NCBI GenBank assembly: GCA_028710605.1
Contig: JAQTTU010000002.1
Location: 367,613 to 431,612 of the forward strand
Reading direction: 5' to 3'
Origin: Sideroxydans sp.
Lineage (GTDB): Bacteria; Pseudomonadota; Gammaproteobacteria; Burkholderiales; Gallionellaceae
DNA length: 64,000 nt
The notes under the pieces are model-generated. The model saw only the letters and a list, made by a program, of their open reading frames with translations, had not been told where the DNA came from and searched no databases. Shown here piece after piece: positions 1-8,679 of this stretch (its first letter is position 1; each line of letters starts with the position of its first letter). Both the position numbers and the translations under genes were made by a program.

Positions 1-1
1 C

Positions 2-181
2 GGACCGAACCCGTTCTTCGGCGTATCGCCGGAAGCCTTCGGTGCGGTAGGTGCGATGGTCAACTTCATCGTTGCCTTCCTGGTGGACAAGGTGACTGCC
101 GAGCCTCCTGAACATATTCAGCACTTGGTGGAAAGCGTCCGTACACCGCGCGGTGCAAAAGCGGTAGATGGTGCGCACTAA
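2..181 (+). CDS. Sodium:solute symporter (ActP-like), C-terminal fragment
   Basis: Only the last 59 codons are inside the window; the gene begins before position 1. The reading frame starts GPNPFFGVSPEAFG, continues with a hydrophobic helix (MVNFIVAFLVDKV) and ends in a short charged tail with PPEHIQ and VESVR. This matches the carboxy end of acetate-permease-type members of the SSS family, as known from the full-length relatives at 3967 and 9782. A strong intrinsic terminator follows 28 bases after the stop. The substrate cannot be judged from this fragment. Confidence 0.7.
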   Translation, partial: GPNPFFGVSPEAFGAVGAMVNFIVAFLVDKVTAEPPEHIQHLVESVRTPRGAKAVDGAH

Positions 182-208
182 AGCAGTTTGATTTGCCTGT
201 AACATAGA

Positions 209-236
209 CCCCGCCGCAATCCGGCGGGGTTTTTTC
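209..236 (+). terminator. Rho-independent terminator
   Basis: Perfect 8-bp stem CCCCGCCG/CGGCGGGG with a 5-nt loop, followed by a run of T. It ends transcription of the truncated symporter gene. Confidence 0.85.
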
Positions 237-247
237 TTGGAGAAGTT

Positions 248-592
248 ATGTCGTATGTCAGTTTGGCGGTTAATTGGATAATGTTCCTGGCATTGTTTCC
301 CATGGCCTTTATCTGGCTGCGCCGCGCCTGGCGCATCGCGGTGAAGCGGGATTTTTCGGAGGTGGCGCTCAAGCGCGGCCAGTCGCCGCAGAATCCGGTG
401 AAATATGCGCCCTATGCTGCGGCCGTCAATTTGCTGGCGGGTGTGGTGGTGGTCTCCGTTATCGTCGGGGTGCTAACAGCCGCTTATGATTACGCGACAT
501 GGAGCGCGATGGCCGGAGTCACCATCTGGTTGAAGCTCATTGCCGATTTTATTTTGGGTCGGCAGGCGCATCTGTTCGCCGACAAGAAATAA
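248..592 (+). CDS. Small three-helix membrane protein, unknown function
   Basis: A 114-residue protein with hydrophobic helices at about residues 4-24, 54-78 and 85-104, and a basic loop (RRAWRIAVKR) between the first two, which suggests inner-membrane insertion with that loop in the cytoplasm. A good ribosome site GGAGAAG lies 2 bases before ATG. It starts just downstream of the symporter terminator, so it probably has its own promoter or uses read-through. I do not recognise the family. Position between symporter and regulator genes is the only context. Confidence 0.65.
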   Translation: MSYVSLAVNWIMFLALFPMAFIWLRRAWRIAVKRDFSEVALKRGQSPQNPVKYAPYAAAVNLLAGVVVVSVIVGVLTAAYDYATWSAMAGVTIWLKLIADFILGRQAHLFADKK

Positions 593-619
593 ATCAGACC
601 GGGTTGCCAATATGATCCG

Positions 620-1291
620 TCATGAATATTCGAGGACGTAGCCGGAACTGCGGTAAACGCGGATATTCATCCCCCACTGTATCGCTTTGGCGCGCAAGCG
701 GTAGATTACGACTTCAAGGGCGTTGTCCGATACGCTTTTGCCATCGGCAATCGCATTTTTTAGTTGGCTTTTGGGAGTCGGCTGGTCTCCGTATTCGAGC
801 AACAAGGAAAATGCCTGCCGTTCCTTCGGGCTCAGTGTGATCCATTTTTTTCCATCGCCGAGGTAGCCGGTTTCCATATCCAGTTTCAATCCGCCGCGCA
901 ACGTGATCCGCCCTGACAAAGCGGTGCGGCGGCGCAGTACGGTGGATACGCGCGTCACAAGCTCGTTCATGTCAAAAGGCTTAATCAGATAATCGGCTGC
1001 GCCTCGCTCAAGGCCAAGTATTCGCGCTTCGATTGCCTTGCCCGGCGTGGCGATGAGAATGGGGATGTTGCAACCTGTCTTGTCTATCCGGTCGAACACT
1101 TCAAGCTGCGATCCGTCGCCACTAAGACAGACTACTGCGGCATCAATATCCCCGTTATCCAGCAATAAGAGGGATTCCTCGATGCTGCTGCACCAGACGA
1201 ACTCGTGGGGACTCGCACCAAAGCCCGCTTCCAGTGTCTGGCGCGATCTCGCATCGGTTTCGCAAATCAAGATACGATAACCAGTTTCCAT
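620..1291 (-). CDS. OmpR-family response regulator with a degenerate receiver
   Basis: A receiver domain (about 1-118) is followed by a winged-helix DNA-binding domain (about 130-223, ending YRLRAKA and SSGYVLEY as in OmpR/PhoB proteins). The start at METGYRILI is chosen because the receiver begins there; an in-frame upstream start would add 11 residues. The normal phospho-acceptor Asp is replaced by Cys55 (AAVVCLSGDG), and the acidic pair near the N terminus is ETD, while the conserved Lys (LIKPF, K104) is kept. The protein is probably not controlled by ordinary phosphorylation. It is divergent from the kinase/regulator pair at 1443. Confidence 0.85.
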   Translation of the reverse strand: METGYRILICETDARSRQTLEAGFGASPHEFVWCSSIEESLLLLDNGDIDAAVVCLSGDGSQLEVFDRIDKTGCNIPILIATPGKAIEARILGLERGAADYLIKPFDMNELVTRVSTVLRRRTALSGRITLRGGLKLDMETGYLGDGKKWITLSPKERQAFSLLLEYGDQPTPKSQLKNAIADGKSVSDNALEVVIYRLRAKAIQWGMNIRVYRSSGYVLEYS

Positions 1292-1359
1292 GTCACCTGT
1301 TCCAATAAACGCAAGCCTGTACATTTGCTTGAGTATAATTTTCCATAGCTTGCCGACAT

Positions 1360-1377
1360 ACTGGGGTTACCCCTAGT
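1360..1377. promoter_or_regulatory. Near-palindrome in divergent promoter region
   Basis: ACTGGGGTTACCCCTAGT is an imperfect inverted repeat lying between the divergent regulator gene (starts 1291, minus) and the kinase gene (starts 1443, plus). This is a plausible operator for one of the three regulators around it. No second copy was found in the window. Confidence 0.35.
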
Positions 1378-1442
1378 TCTGCTGGAAGGAACACCTTGGT
1401 TTGAAAGGAAGCGCAACATCCCACTTTTGGTAAGGCGGTATC

Positions 1443-2876
1443 TTGGCTTATATAACCCCCGGATTATTTATTGACCGGCTCGGTCGGCAGCGCGGATTGT
1501 TGGTGGCGGCATCGCTGATCGCCATCATCGCCGTGGCGGACTATGCGACCGGTTACGCTGTGCGTCTGTCCATCCTTTATCTGGTGCCCATCGCCATGAC
1601 TGCTTGGTTGGCTGGCGCGACCATGGGGATTGCGGCGGCAGCGCTGACCAGCATGCTTTGGATGCTCAGCTTCCAATCGGAAAATTTCTACCTGAATCAG
1701 GGTTACTACTTTTGGGAAGCGGGGGTGAAGCTGTGCAGCAATCTTGCATTCGCTTGGTTGATCGCGCGTCTGCGATTGGCTTTGAGTCAGGCGGACGAGC
1801 GATTTTTGCGCGTGCTGGAAGAAATGCGGGCGGCGGTCTATGTCGCCGACGAGCGGCGCGACCAGATCGTGTATGCCAATCCCGAGATGCTGCGCATTGT
1901 CGGAGATACTCGCGCTATCGCACCGAGCGATTTTCAAAAACAGTTTGCGAAAGAACAGGCACATGCCGAAATCCTGTTTGCTACGCAAACCGGAGAGAAC
2001 TTTGCTTTAGATACTTTCAAAAACAAGCGCAATGGTCGCTGGTATTTGATGAGAGAAGGAACGATACCCTGGGGTTCTAATCCTGACGTGAAACTGCGGG
2101 TACTTACCGACATCACCGAACGAATTAATGCCGAACAACTGCGCGAGAAGCATCTTGCAGTTATGCACCAAGCCGCGCAACTGGCGACGCTGGCAGAGAT
2201 CGCCACCACGCTGGCGCACGAGATCAATCAGCCGCTGATGGTCATCGCCACCTATACCGAGGCTTGCCAGAATTTGCTGGGTATGCCTGAGATAGACCGC
2301 GATGAAATATCCATGGCGCTGGTTAAATGCCATAACCAGGCAGTCAGGGCGGCATCCATCATCGAAAGGTTGCGCGAATTCATACGTCAGCGCCAGCACC
2401 GGCCTTCGTTGTGCGATGCGCATGCGATGGTGGAAGAAGCGCTCGGCATCATGCGCTCGTCACTCGATGAGGCGCGCATCACTGTCAATGCTGACGGAGT
2501 AATGCCCGCAATCGCCTTCATGGCGGACAAGCTCCTGATCGTTCAAGTGCTGACCAATTTGATCCGCAACGCGATCGAGGCTATGCGCGGTATGGAGCCG
2601 GAGCGGCGCGAGCTAAGTGTCGGCATCTCCTTGGCTTCGCGCGAAATTCTGTTTGTGGTCGCGGATCGGGGCTCCGGCTTGGATGCCTCCTCCAGAGAGT
2701 TGGCTTTTGCGCCGTTCTATTCCACCAAACCGAGTGGACTGGGGCTCGGGCTCTCAATTTGCCGTTCGGTGGCCGAAGCTCATGGCGGTCGGCTTTGGGC
2801 AACGGACAATCCCGGCGGCGGCACAATTTTTAATCTATCCCTTCCTATCGACACTAGGGCAGACGATGCAAACTAA
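1443..2876 (+). CDS. Membrane PAS sensor histidine kinase (FixL-like)
   Basis: Hydrophobic N-terminal helices (about 18-110) anchor the protein. A PAS domain follows (about 118-228, ending VLTDITERINAEQ), then a His-kinase dimerisation domain with the phospho-acceptor in LAHEINQPL (H259) and an ATPase domain with the N box (NLIRNAIEAM), DRGSGL and GLGLGLSI. The start codon is TTG with AAGGCGG just upstream. The 3' end overlaps the next gene by 11 bases, so kinase and regulator are translationally coupled. Given the symporter genes that follow, control of carboxylate uptake is a reasonable guess; the signal is unknown. Confidence 0.88.
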   Translation: MAYITPGLFIDRLGRQRGLLVAASLIAIIAVADYATGYAVRLSILYLVPIAMTAWLAGATMGIAAAALTSMLWMLSFQSENFYLNQGYYFWEAGVKLCSNLAFAWLIARLRLALSQADERFLRVLEEMRAAVYVADERRDQIVYANPEMLRIVGDTRAIAPSDFQKQFAKEQAHAEILFATQTGENFALDTFKNKRNGRWYLMREGTIPWGSNPDVKLRVLTDITERINAEQLREKHLAVMHQAAQLATLAEIATTLAHEINQPLMVIATYTEACQNLLGMPEIDRDEISMALVKCHNQAVRAASIIERLREFIRQRQHRPSLCDAHAMVEEALGIMRSSLDEARITVNADGVMPAIAFMADKLLIVQVLTNLIRNAIEAMRGMEPERRELSVGISLASREILFVVADRGSGLDASSRELAFAPFYSTKPSGLGLGLSICRSVAEAHGGRLWATDNPGGGTIFNLSLPIDTRADDAN

Positions 2877-3477
2877 ACAGCAAACGGTGTTCATCGTTGA
2901 TGATGATGAAGATTTGCGAGAAGCGCTTTCCCTGCTCATGCGTTCCGTGGGTTTACGCTCGGAGACTTTTGCTTCGGCCAAGGAATTTCTGCATCGGCTC
3001 GATCCGAGTGTTTCCGGTTGTCTGGTACTGGACATCCGCATGCCGGGTATGAGCGGCATGGAATTGCAAGCTGAACTGCATAATCGACACATCAGGTTGC
3101 CTATCGTATTTCTTACTGGCCACGGTGACGTACCTCGGGCTGTCGCGGCGATGAAGGCGGGCGCTTTCGATTTCATCCAGAAACCGCTGGAAGCGCACAG
3201 GCTGGTGATTTCGGTCATGAATGCGTTCAGAGTCGAGAGGGGGGCGGGAAGCCAGCCGGAAGTGGCCGCCGGAAATGCCGAGAAACTGGCCTTGTTATCA
3301 GAACGGCAAATGGGCGTGATGCGGCTACTGCTCGAAGGAAAACAGAACAGCGAAATCGCCGATGCGCTTTGCATCAGCATCAAGACAGTCGAATATCACC
3401 GCGCGGCTATTCGCAAAAAGCTCGGTGTCGGCAATCTTTCCGAACTCTTCAGGGTTGTGTTCGCGAATCAGAAATAG
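2866..3477 (+). CDS. FixJ/NarL-type response regulator
   Basis: A 203-residue protein: receiver domain with the acidic cluster VDDDED, phospho-acceptor D56 in CLVLDIRMPG and conserved Lys in FIQKPLE, then a LuxR-type helix-turn-helix (about 140-200) with LLLEGKQNSEIA and KTVEYHRAAIRKKL. The ATG overlaps the kinase stop region, giving a cognate pair. The FixJ/TtrR subgroup normally activates transcription when phosphorylated. The nearest downstream targets are the DUF485-symporter genes at 3647. Confidence 0.88.
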   Translation: MQTKQQTVFIVDDDEDLREALSLLMRSVGLRSETFASAKEFLHRLDPSVSGCLVLDIRMPGMSGMELQAELHNRHIRLPIVFLTGHGDVPRAVAAMKAGAFDFIQKPLEAHRLVISVMNAFRVERGAGSQPEVAAGNAEKLALLSERQMGVMRLLLEGKQNSEIADALCISIKTVEYHRAAIRKKLGVGNLSELFRVVFANQK

Positions 3478-3519
3478 CGGGCAGGATCGCGCGTGTCCCA
3501 AATCGGCGCATAAGCAAAA

Positions 3520-3562
3520 TGTAAGTTAAAAATCAGATAGATGTAAGTCAGTTGGCTGTAAG
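3520..3562. promoter_or_regulatory. TGTAAG repeat cluster upstream of symporter operon
   Basis: TGTAAG occurs at 3520, 3542 and 3557, about 85-130 bases before the DUF485 gene. The first two copies are 22 bp apart, two helical turns. The block ATGTAAGTCAGTTGGCTGTA then AGAAT is strikingly like the one at 9368 in front of the second symporter operon, so a shared regulator is likely. Confidence 0.5.
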
Positions 3563-3646
3563 AATGGGCGCGTAATGTCGCTTCCCGCTGTTATAGGGGA
3601 TCGGGAAAACATCCCTGATCCGTTGTTAATTTATCGGGAGAGAGTT

Positions 3647-3964
3647 ATGTCCAGTAAAAATTTCAATTGGGCGGCGATTGATGCCAACCCAAAGTTCCAG
3701 ACACTGCACCGCAAGAAAACCATGTTCCTGTGGGGCTTGATGATCTTCTCGACCATCTTTTATTTCTTGCTGCCGATAGGCGCGGCTTACTACCAGGATC
3801 TGTTCAAGATCAAGGTGTGGGGCGTGGTCAACTTCGGCATCATGTTTGCGCTGTCTGAGTTCGTCGTGGCATGGGTAATCGCTTTCGTGTATTCGAAGAA
3901 GGCCAATGCCGAATTCGACGCGATGGCGCTAGAGATCATCAACAACTTGAAAGCGGGAGCATAA
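3647..3964 (+). CDS. DUF485 membrane protein, symporter small partner (YjcH-like)
   Basis: A 105-residue protein with two transmembrane helices (about 25-45 and 60-82). This length and the two-helix layout fit the DUF485/YjcH family, which is encoded directly before acetate permeases (yjcH-actP in E. coli). The start at MSSKNF is preferred because GGGAGAG lies 5 bases upstream. The stop is 2 bases before the symporter ATG, so the pair is one operon. Its biochemical role is not known in detail for the family. Confidence 0.85.
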   Translation: MSSKNFNWAAIDANPKFQTLHRKKTMFLWGLMIFSTIFYFLLPIGAAYYQDLFKIKVWGVVNFGIMFALSEFVVAWVIAFVYSKKANAEFDAMALEIINNLKAGA

Positions 3965-3966
3965 CG

Positions 3967-6048
3967 ATGAAATCGATGCTAAATAAATTAGTTTTTTCCG
4001 CAGCGGCGCTGGGTGTCAGCGGCTCTGCCTTCGCGGCAGGCGCGGTTGCCGATGAGTGGAAGTGGCTGACCTTCGCCGTGTTCGGCGTGATCATCGCCGT
4101 CACGATGGCCATCACCTACTGGGCGGCACGCACCACACACACCACGTCCGAGTTCTATGCGGCGGGTCGTTCGGTGAGCGGTATCCAGAACGGCTGGGCG
4201 ATTGCGGGCGACTATCTATCCGCCGCGTCTTTCCTCGGTATCGCCGGTCTGATCTCGCTGTACGGTTATGACGGCTTCATGTATTCCGTGGGTTGGCTGG
4301 TGGCTTACATCACCGTGTTGCTGGTGATCGCCGAACCTTGCCGCAACATCGGCAAATACACCATGGGCGACATCCTGGCCTTCCGTAACGATCCGAAGAA
4401 GACCAAGACCGTGGCGGCGCTTTCCACCATCACCGTTTCGACGTTCTACCTGACCGCGCAAATGGTCGGCGGCGGCGTGCTGATCAAGACCCTGATCGGT
4501 ATCGACTATGAAACCTCGATCATCGGTGTCGGCATCCTGATGCTGGCCTATGTGGTGTTCGGCGGCATGAAGGCAACCACCTGGGTGCAGATCACCAAAG
4601 CGGTACTGCTGGTGATCGCTTCCCTGATCCTCGTGTTGCTGGTGTGGATGCCTTACGGTTTCAGCTTGCCGGCTTATCTGCAAGCCGTGATCGGTGACGA
4701 TAAAGTTATCGCACAAGTGGCCAAGCTGCTGGGCGATTCCGCATCCAGCATGAGCAAAGAAGAGCTCGGCCAGCGCTTCCTTGAGCCGGGTCTGTTCCTG
4801 AAGAACCCGATTGACCAGATTTCTCTGGGCATGGCGCTGGTGTTCGGTACAGCCGGTATGCCGCACATCCTGATGCGTTTCTTCACTGTGCCGACCGCAC
4901 AAGCAGCGCGCACCTCGGTGATCTGGGCGATGGCGATCATCGGCGGTTTCTACGTGCTGACTCTGTTCCTCGGTACCGGTGCTGCAATGCTGGTTGGCCC
5001 TGCCAAGATCGCTTCGGTTGACGCGGGCGGCAATATGGCCGGTCCGTTGCTGGCGCAATACTTGGGCGGCGGTGCGGATTCCCTGATGGGTAACTTCATG
5101 TTGGCCTTCGTGGCGGCGGTCGCTTTCGCCACCATCGTTGCCGTGGTTGCCGGTCTGGTGTTGGCTGCCGCTTCCGCGATGGCGCACGACATCTACGTCG
5201 GCGTTATCCGTGGCGACCATGCCACACCGAAAGAGCAAGTGGTCGCCGCACGTGTCGCATCCGTACTCGTCGGCATCATCGCCATCACCGTCGGCATCAT
5301 GGCCAAAGGCCAGAACGTGGCGCACCTTGTGGCACTGGCTTTCGCCGTGGCCGCATCGAGCAACTTGCCCGCCGTGTTCCTCACGCTGTACTGGAAGAAG
5401 TGCAACACTACCGGCATCATGCTGGGCATGATCGTTGGTGCAGTGACCGCGATCGGACTGGTGATGATTTCGCCCAACATGACTTATCCGAAGGCGGTGA
5501 TCTCCGGCGCGAACAAGGTGTTGAACGGTGAACCGGCAGTACCGGCCAAGGAAGCCAAGCCCGCTGTTGAGCGCTCCAGCTTCATGTGCGAGCTGTTTGC
5601 CTTGGACGGTTGCGTGCTGGCAAAACCGGCACAACCCGCGACTCCCGAGAAGCCCGCCAAACCGGGGGTCATCGAGAAGCTGGCTGGCCTGAACGCCAAG
5701 CTGCCAGCGATGGAAACTGCTTTGCCAACGATCACCGATGCTGCTGCGAAAGCTGCGGCCGAGGCTGACATCGCCAAGGTGAAAAAGGACATCGCAACAG
5801 CAGAAGCGGCCAAGGCCAAAGCTGAGGGTGACCTGAAGAAGGTTGAAGGTCAGACCACCAGCATGATGGGCTTGGAAAAGCCGTTCTTTCTGTTGAAGAA
5901 CCCCGGCTTGATCTCCATCCCGCTGGGCTTCCTGATGGTGATTTTGGGTTCTCTGTTTACCCGCGATAAGCGTGCGGAAGAAATGTGGGACGAACTCTAC
6001 GTGCGCCAGAACACCGGCATCAACGCAGAAGCTGCAACAGCACACTAA
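3967..6048 (+). CDS. actP: Cation:carboxylate symporter, ActP family
   Basis: A 693-residue SSS-family transporter starting MKSMLNKLVF, with a signal-like first helix and about 13 predicted membrane helices. Family features include TSEFYAAGRSV after the first long helix, GDYLSAASFLG, and the LPHILMRFF-like segment MPHILMRFFTVP. These proteins take up acetate and related short acids with Na+ or H+. An unusual Ala/Lys/Pro-rich segment of about 130 residues (roughly 515-640) is inserted before the last helix and may form a coiled coil. The exact substrate (acetate, lactate, pyruvate) cannot be decided from sequence. Confidence 0.85.
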   Translation: MKSMLNKLVFSAAALGVSGSAFAAGAVADEWKWLTFAVFGVIIAVTMAITYWAARTTHTTSEFYAAGRSVSGIQNGWAIAGDYLSAASFLGIAGLISLYGYDGFMYSVGWLVAYITVLLVIAEPCRNIGKYTMGDILAFRNDPKKTKTVAALSTITVSTFYLTAQMVGGGVLIKTLIGIDYETSIIGVGILMLAYVVFGGMKATTWVQITKAVLLVIASLILVLLVWMPYGFSLPAYLQAVIGDDKVIAQVAKLLGDSASSMSKEELGQRFLEPGLFLKNPIDQISLGMALVFGTAGMPHILMRFFTVPTAQAARTSVIWAMAIIGGFYVLTLFLGTGAAMLVGPAKIASVDAGGNMAGPLLAQYLGGGADSLMGNFMLAFVAAVAFATIVAVVAGLVLAAASAMAHDIYVGVIRGDHATPKEQVVAARVASVLVGIIAITVGIMAKGQNVAHLVALAFAVAASSNLPAVFLTLYWKKCNTTGIMLGMIVGAVTAIGLVMISPNMTYPKAVISGANKVLNGEPAVPAKEAKPAVERSSFMCELFALDGCVLAKPAQPATPEKPAKPGVIEKLAGLNAKLPAMETALPTITDAAAKAAAEADIAKVKKDIATAEAAKAKAEGDLKKVEGQTTSMMGLEKPFFLLKNPGLISIPLGFLMVILGSLFTRDKRAEEMWDELYVRQNTGINAEAATAH

Positions 6049-6076
6049 TAATTACTACAGCACAGTATCAATTAAA

Positions 6077-6103
6077 CCCCGCCCTTACCGGCGGGGTTTT
6101 TTT
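6077..6103 (+). terminator. Rho-independent terminator
   Basis: Stem CCCCGCC/GGCGGGG with a 6-nt loop followed by seven T, 28 bases after the symporter stop. Confidence 0.88.
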
Positions 6104-6285
6104 ATGCAAACTAAATATGCTGGTAAGCTGTGATAACGCGCAGACGCGTTGAACTGGTCCGTTTGAGGCATTGACGATGCCGGTTAGTCTGGTAGGGTGA
6201 CATTCTGAGTGGTACTAGGAAAAAGGGGGCGGCATGGGGGAAATCAGTTTTGTTTTGATTCCGATGGTTTTCTGTGGAGAAATTC

Positions 6286-6882
6286 ATGGATAAAAACCTG
6301 GGAATGATTGAGCGTACACGGAATTTTCTCTGCAAACCGAGCGCCAAATATTCGGTATTGGCGATTGCTGTCGTGAGCATATTTCTGGGGGTAATTCTTT
6401 GGGGCGGCTTCAACACCGGCATGGAAGCGACCAACGAAATGGCATTCTGCATTTCCTGCCATGAGATGAGCGATAACATCTACCCGGAATACAAAAAAAC
6501 CGTCCACTTCTCGAACCGGGTCGGCGTGCGCGCGATCTGCTCCGATTGTCATGTACCCAAATCTTGGGGCTACAAGCTGTTGCGCAAAATTGAAGCCAGC
6601 CGCGAACTGTGGGGCAAGGTGGTCGGGCATGTATCAACCAAGGAAAAATTTGAGTCGCATCGCATGGAGATGGCGACCCGCGAATGGGCGCGCATGAAAG
6701 CGTCGGACTCGCGCGAATGCCGCAACTGCCACACTTTCGATGCCATGCGCGTGTCCGTGGACAAACAGGCCGTGTACGCAAAACACATGAAGGCGAAAGA
6801 TGCAGGCAAGACCTGCATCGACTGCCACAAAGGTATCGCCCACCTGTTGCCGCGCGAGTATGTGGATCCCGATGAGGAGTAA
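6286..6882 (+). CDS. NapC/NirT-family tetraheme cytochrome c
   Basis: A 198-residue membrane-anchored cytochrome: one N-terminal helix (about 22-42) and four heme sites CISCH, CSDCH, CRNCH and CIDCH at residues 55, 85, 145 and 177. The ATG is chosen over an in-frame GTG 12 bases upstream because GGAGA sits at the right distance. NapC/NirT proteins pass electrons between the quinone pool and periplasmic partners. It is collinear with the CymA-like protein at 23983 (same length, same heme positions), so the two are paralogues. It stands alone between a terminator and a repeat, so its partner is not obvious. Confidence 0.92.
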   Translation: MDKNLGMIERTRNFLCKPSAKYSVLAIAVVSIFLGVILWGGFNTGMEATNEMAFCISCHEMSDNIYPEYKKTVHFSNRVGVRAICSDCHVPKSWGYKLLRKIEASRELWGKVVGHVSTKEKFESHRMEMATREWARMKASDSRECRNCHTFDAMRVSVDKQAVYAKHMKAKDAGKTCIDCHKGIAHLLPREYVDPDEE

Positions 6883-6916
6883 TGCTGCATTGAAACCCGT
6901 GAACTGCGCTGACTTT

Positions 6917-6970
6917 TGTAGGTCGGGTTTCAACCCGACAAGTTGTGTCGGGATAAATCCCGACCTACAA
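6917..6970. repeat. Fold-back repeat family A, copy 1
   Basis: Two self-complementary arms built on TGTAGGTCGGG...CCCGACCTACA. Other copies lie at 14996, 36824 and 53551. It sits between convergent genes and could also act as a transcription end. Confidence 0.85.
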
Positions 6971-6993
6971 ATGCGTAAGGATCATGGGGCGGA

Positions 6994-8373
6994 TTAAGGA
7001 AGCAGCGGGAAGCGCACGCTGATGCGCGTTCCCACCCCGTCTTTTCCGGCATCCAGAAGCAATTCGGCGTTATGGCGTTTGGCGACTTCGGCCACGATGG
7101 ACAGGCCCAGTCCGCTGCCGCTCTGGCCGCTGCCGAGGATGCGGTAGAACCGCTCAAATACGCGCTCGCGGTGTTGCGGGTCGATGCCGGGGCCGTTGTC
7201 TTCCACGCTCAATTCGATGCAACTCAGCGCGACTTTGACACTGACGGTGATGTGCCCGCTTTCGGGGGTATAGCGGATGGCGTTGTCGATCAGGTTGTTG
7301 AGCATCTCCGTCAGGCTGCCGGCATCCCCCCGCACCAATGCCGCAACGCTTGCTCCTTCGTAGCCCAGATCAATGTTTTTCTCCAGCGCAATCGGCACCC
7401 AGTTGACGGTGCATTCCTGTGCCAGTTGGTTGAGGTTCAGCGCCACAAAACTTTCGGTGCTTTGTCCGCCCGGTTCGTTGCGCGCCAGTGCCAGCAACTG
7501 GTTGACCAGACGGATGCCGTGGCGGGTGCTGGTGAGGATGTAGTTAAGTGATTGTTGTTTGCGTTGCGGGTCGGTTTCGCGCAAGGCCAGTTCGGATTGC
7601 GTCTTCAGTCCGGCGAACGGGGTGCGCAGCTGGTGTGCGGCATCGGCCACGAAGCGTTGCTGCGCCGCCATCACCTGTTTCAGCCGTTCCAGCAAATCGT
7701 TCACCGCGTCGATCAGCGGGCGTACTTCGGCGGGTGCTTTGCTGCCGTCGAGCTGGCTCAAGTCATCGCGTTTGCGGTTCACCACTTCGCGCCGCAGGCG
7801 TTCCAGCGGCCGCAATCCTTGCTTCAAACCATACCAGACCACGGCCAGCGCGATCAGCGTCAGCAGTAATTGCGGGATCACGATGTTGGCCAGAATGCCG
7901 CGAATCAATGCCTGCCGCTGCTGCGTGGTTTCGGACACATGCAATTGCAGCGTTTTGCCGTTGGAGTTGAAGGTCAGGCTGACCATGCGCGTTTTCTGCC
8001 CTTCGCGTTCGCCGTTGCTGAACAGCGGCCCGGTTCTGCCGCGCCGGTAGGAAAGCGGGCGCAAGGTGTTGCCGTTGCCCGCCAGTTTTCTGCCTTCGCC
8101 ATCGGTCACGGTATAGACCACGCTGTCCGGCATGCCCAGATCGGAGCCGTCGGGCAGGAGCGGAATTACATCCAGCTGTTCGTGCCCGCTGCCCAGCTTG
8201 AGCAGATCGGCCACCGCGTTGGCGCGTTGCAGCAGTACCAGATCGTAGGGCTGGTTGGCGTAGTTGATGGTGGCGAAGTATCCCACCACGGTACTGACCA
8301 GCCACAGCAGGTAAAGGGAGATCAACAACCTCTGCATCAGGTAGCTGCGCAGAGAACGGATGTTGGTTTCCAT
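6994..8373 (-). CDS. Sensor histidine kinase, TctE/QseC type
   Basis: A 459-residue kinase with two membrane helices (about 13-35 and 165-187) flanking a periplasmic sensor, then HAMP-like and kinase core regions. The phospho-acceptor lies in DAAHQLRTPFAGL, and the ATPase part shows NLIDNAIRYTP, DNGPGI and GSGLGLSI. The Shine-Dalgarno AAGGAG precedes the ATG. TctE-type kinases sense small carboxylic acids in relatives. The partner regulator gene is at 8680, upstream on the same strand, separated by about 300 bases of repeats. Confidence 0.9.
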   Translation of the reverse strand: METNIRSLRSYLMQRLLISLYLLWLVSTVVGYFATINYANQPYDLVLLQRANAVADLLKLGSGHEQLDVIPLLPDGSDLGMPDSVVYTVTDGEGRKLAGNGNTLRPLSYRRGRTGPLFSNGEREGQKTRMVSLTFNSNGKTLQLHVSETTQQRQALIRGILANIVIPQLLLTLIALAVVWYGLKQGLRPLERLRREVVNRKRDDLSQLDGSKAPAEVRPLIDAVNDLLERLKQVMAAQQRFVADAAHQLRTPFAGLKTQSELALRETDPQRKQQSLNYILTSTRHGIRLVNQLLALARNEPGGQSTESFVALNLNQLAQECTVNWVPIALEKNIDLGYEGASVAALVRGDAGSLTEMLNNLIDNAIRYTPESGHITVSVKVALSCIELSVEDNGPGIDPQHRERVFERFYRILGSGQSGSGLGLSIVAEVAKRHNAELLLDAGKDGVGTRISVRFPLLP

Positions 8374-8458
8374 GAAACTCCTTCTGATGGGTGAGGCCGA
8401 TTATTTGTGCCGCGAGCGACTTATCCTAAGCCGGACAAGCCGGAACCAAAATGATTTG

Positions 8459-8538
8459 CACGCGGAGGCGCGGAGGTCGCGGAGAAACACTATTCACTTC
8501 CGCATTGTTTTTCTCCGTGCCCTCCGCGCCTCCGCGTG
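8459..8538. repeat. Fold-back repeat, family E
   Basis: An 80-bp inverted repeat with arms CACGCGGAGGCGCGGAGG and its near complement CCTCCGCGCCTCCGCGTG, separated by about 45 bases. With the next repeat it fills the 305-base space between kinase and regulator; no gene is seen there. Confidence 0.85.
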
Positions 8539-8589
8539 AGAAATTCTTGTCCTGTTTTGACATCATTGAACCGGTAAGTAACTAAAACG

Positions 8590-8663
8590 GCAGCTGAGGT
8601 ATTTGTAGGTGCGAATTTATTCGCACATAACTCGACAAACGTGCGAATGAATTCGCACCTACA
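8590..8663. repeat. Fold-back repeat family B, copy 1
   Basis: Arms TGTAGGTGCGAATTTATTCG and the complement AATGAATTCGCACCTACA. The flank GCAGCTGAGGT directly before it is shared with the copy at 17706, so the repeated unit is longer than the palindrome. Five copies of this family occur in the window. Confidence 0.88.
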
Positions 8664-8679
8664 TGAGTCGCACTTATCA

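Noticed and set aside
4216..6045. 609-codon open frame antisense to the ActP gene
   Set aside because: Histidine- and Gln-rich composition typical of a shadow frame opposite a GC-rich gene; no ribosome site or known motif.
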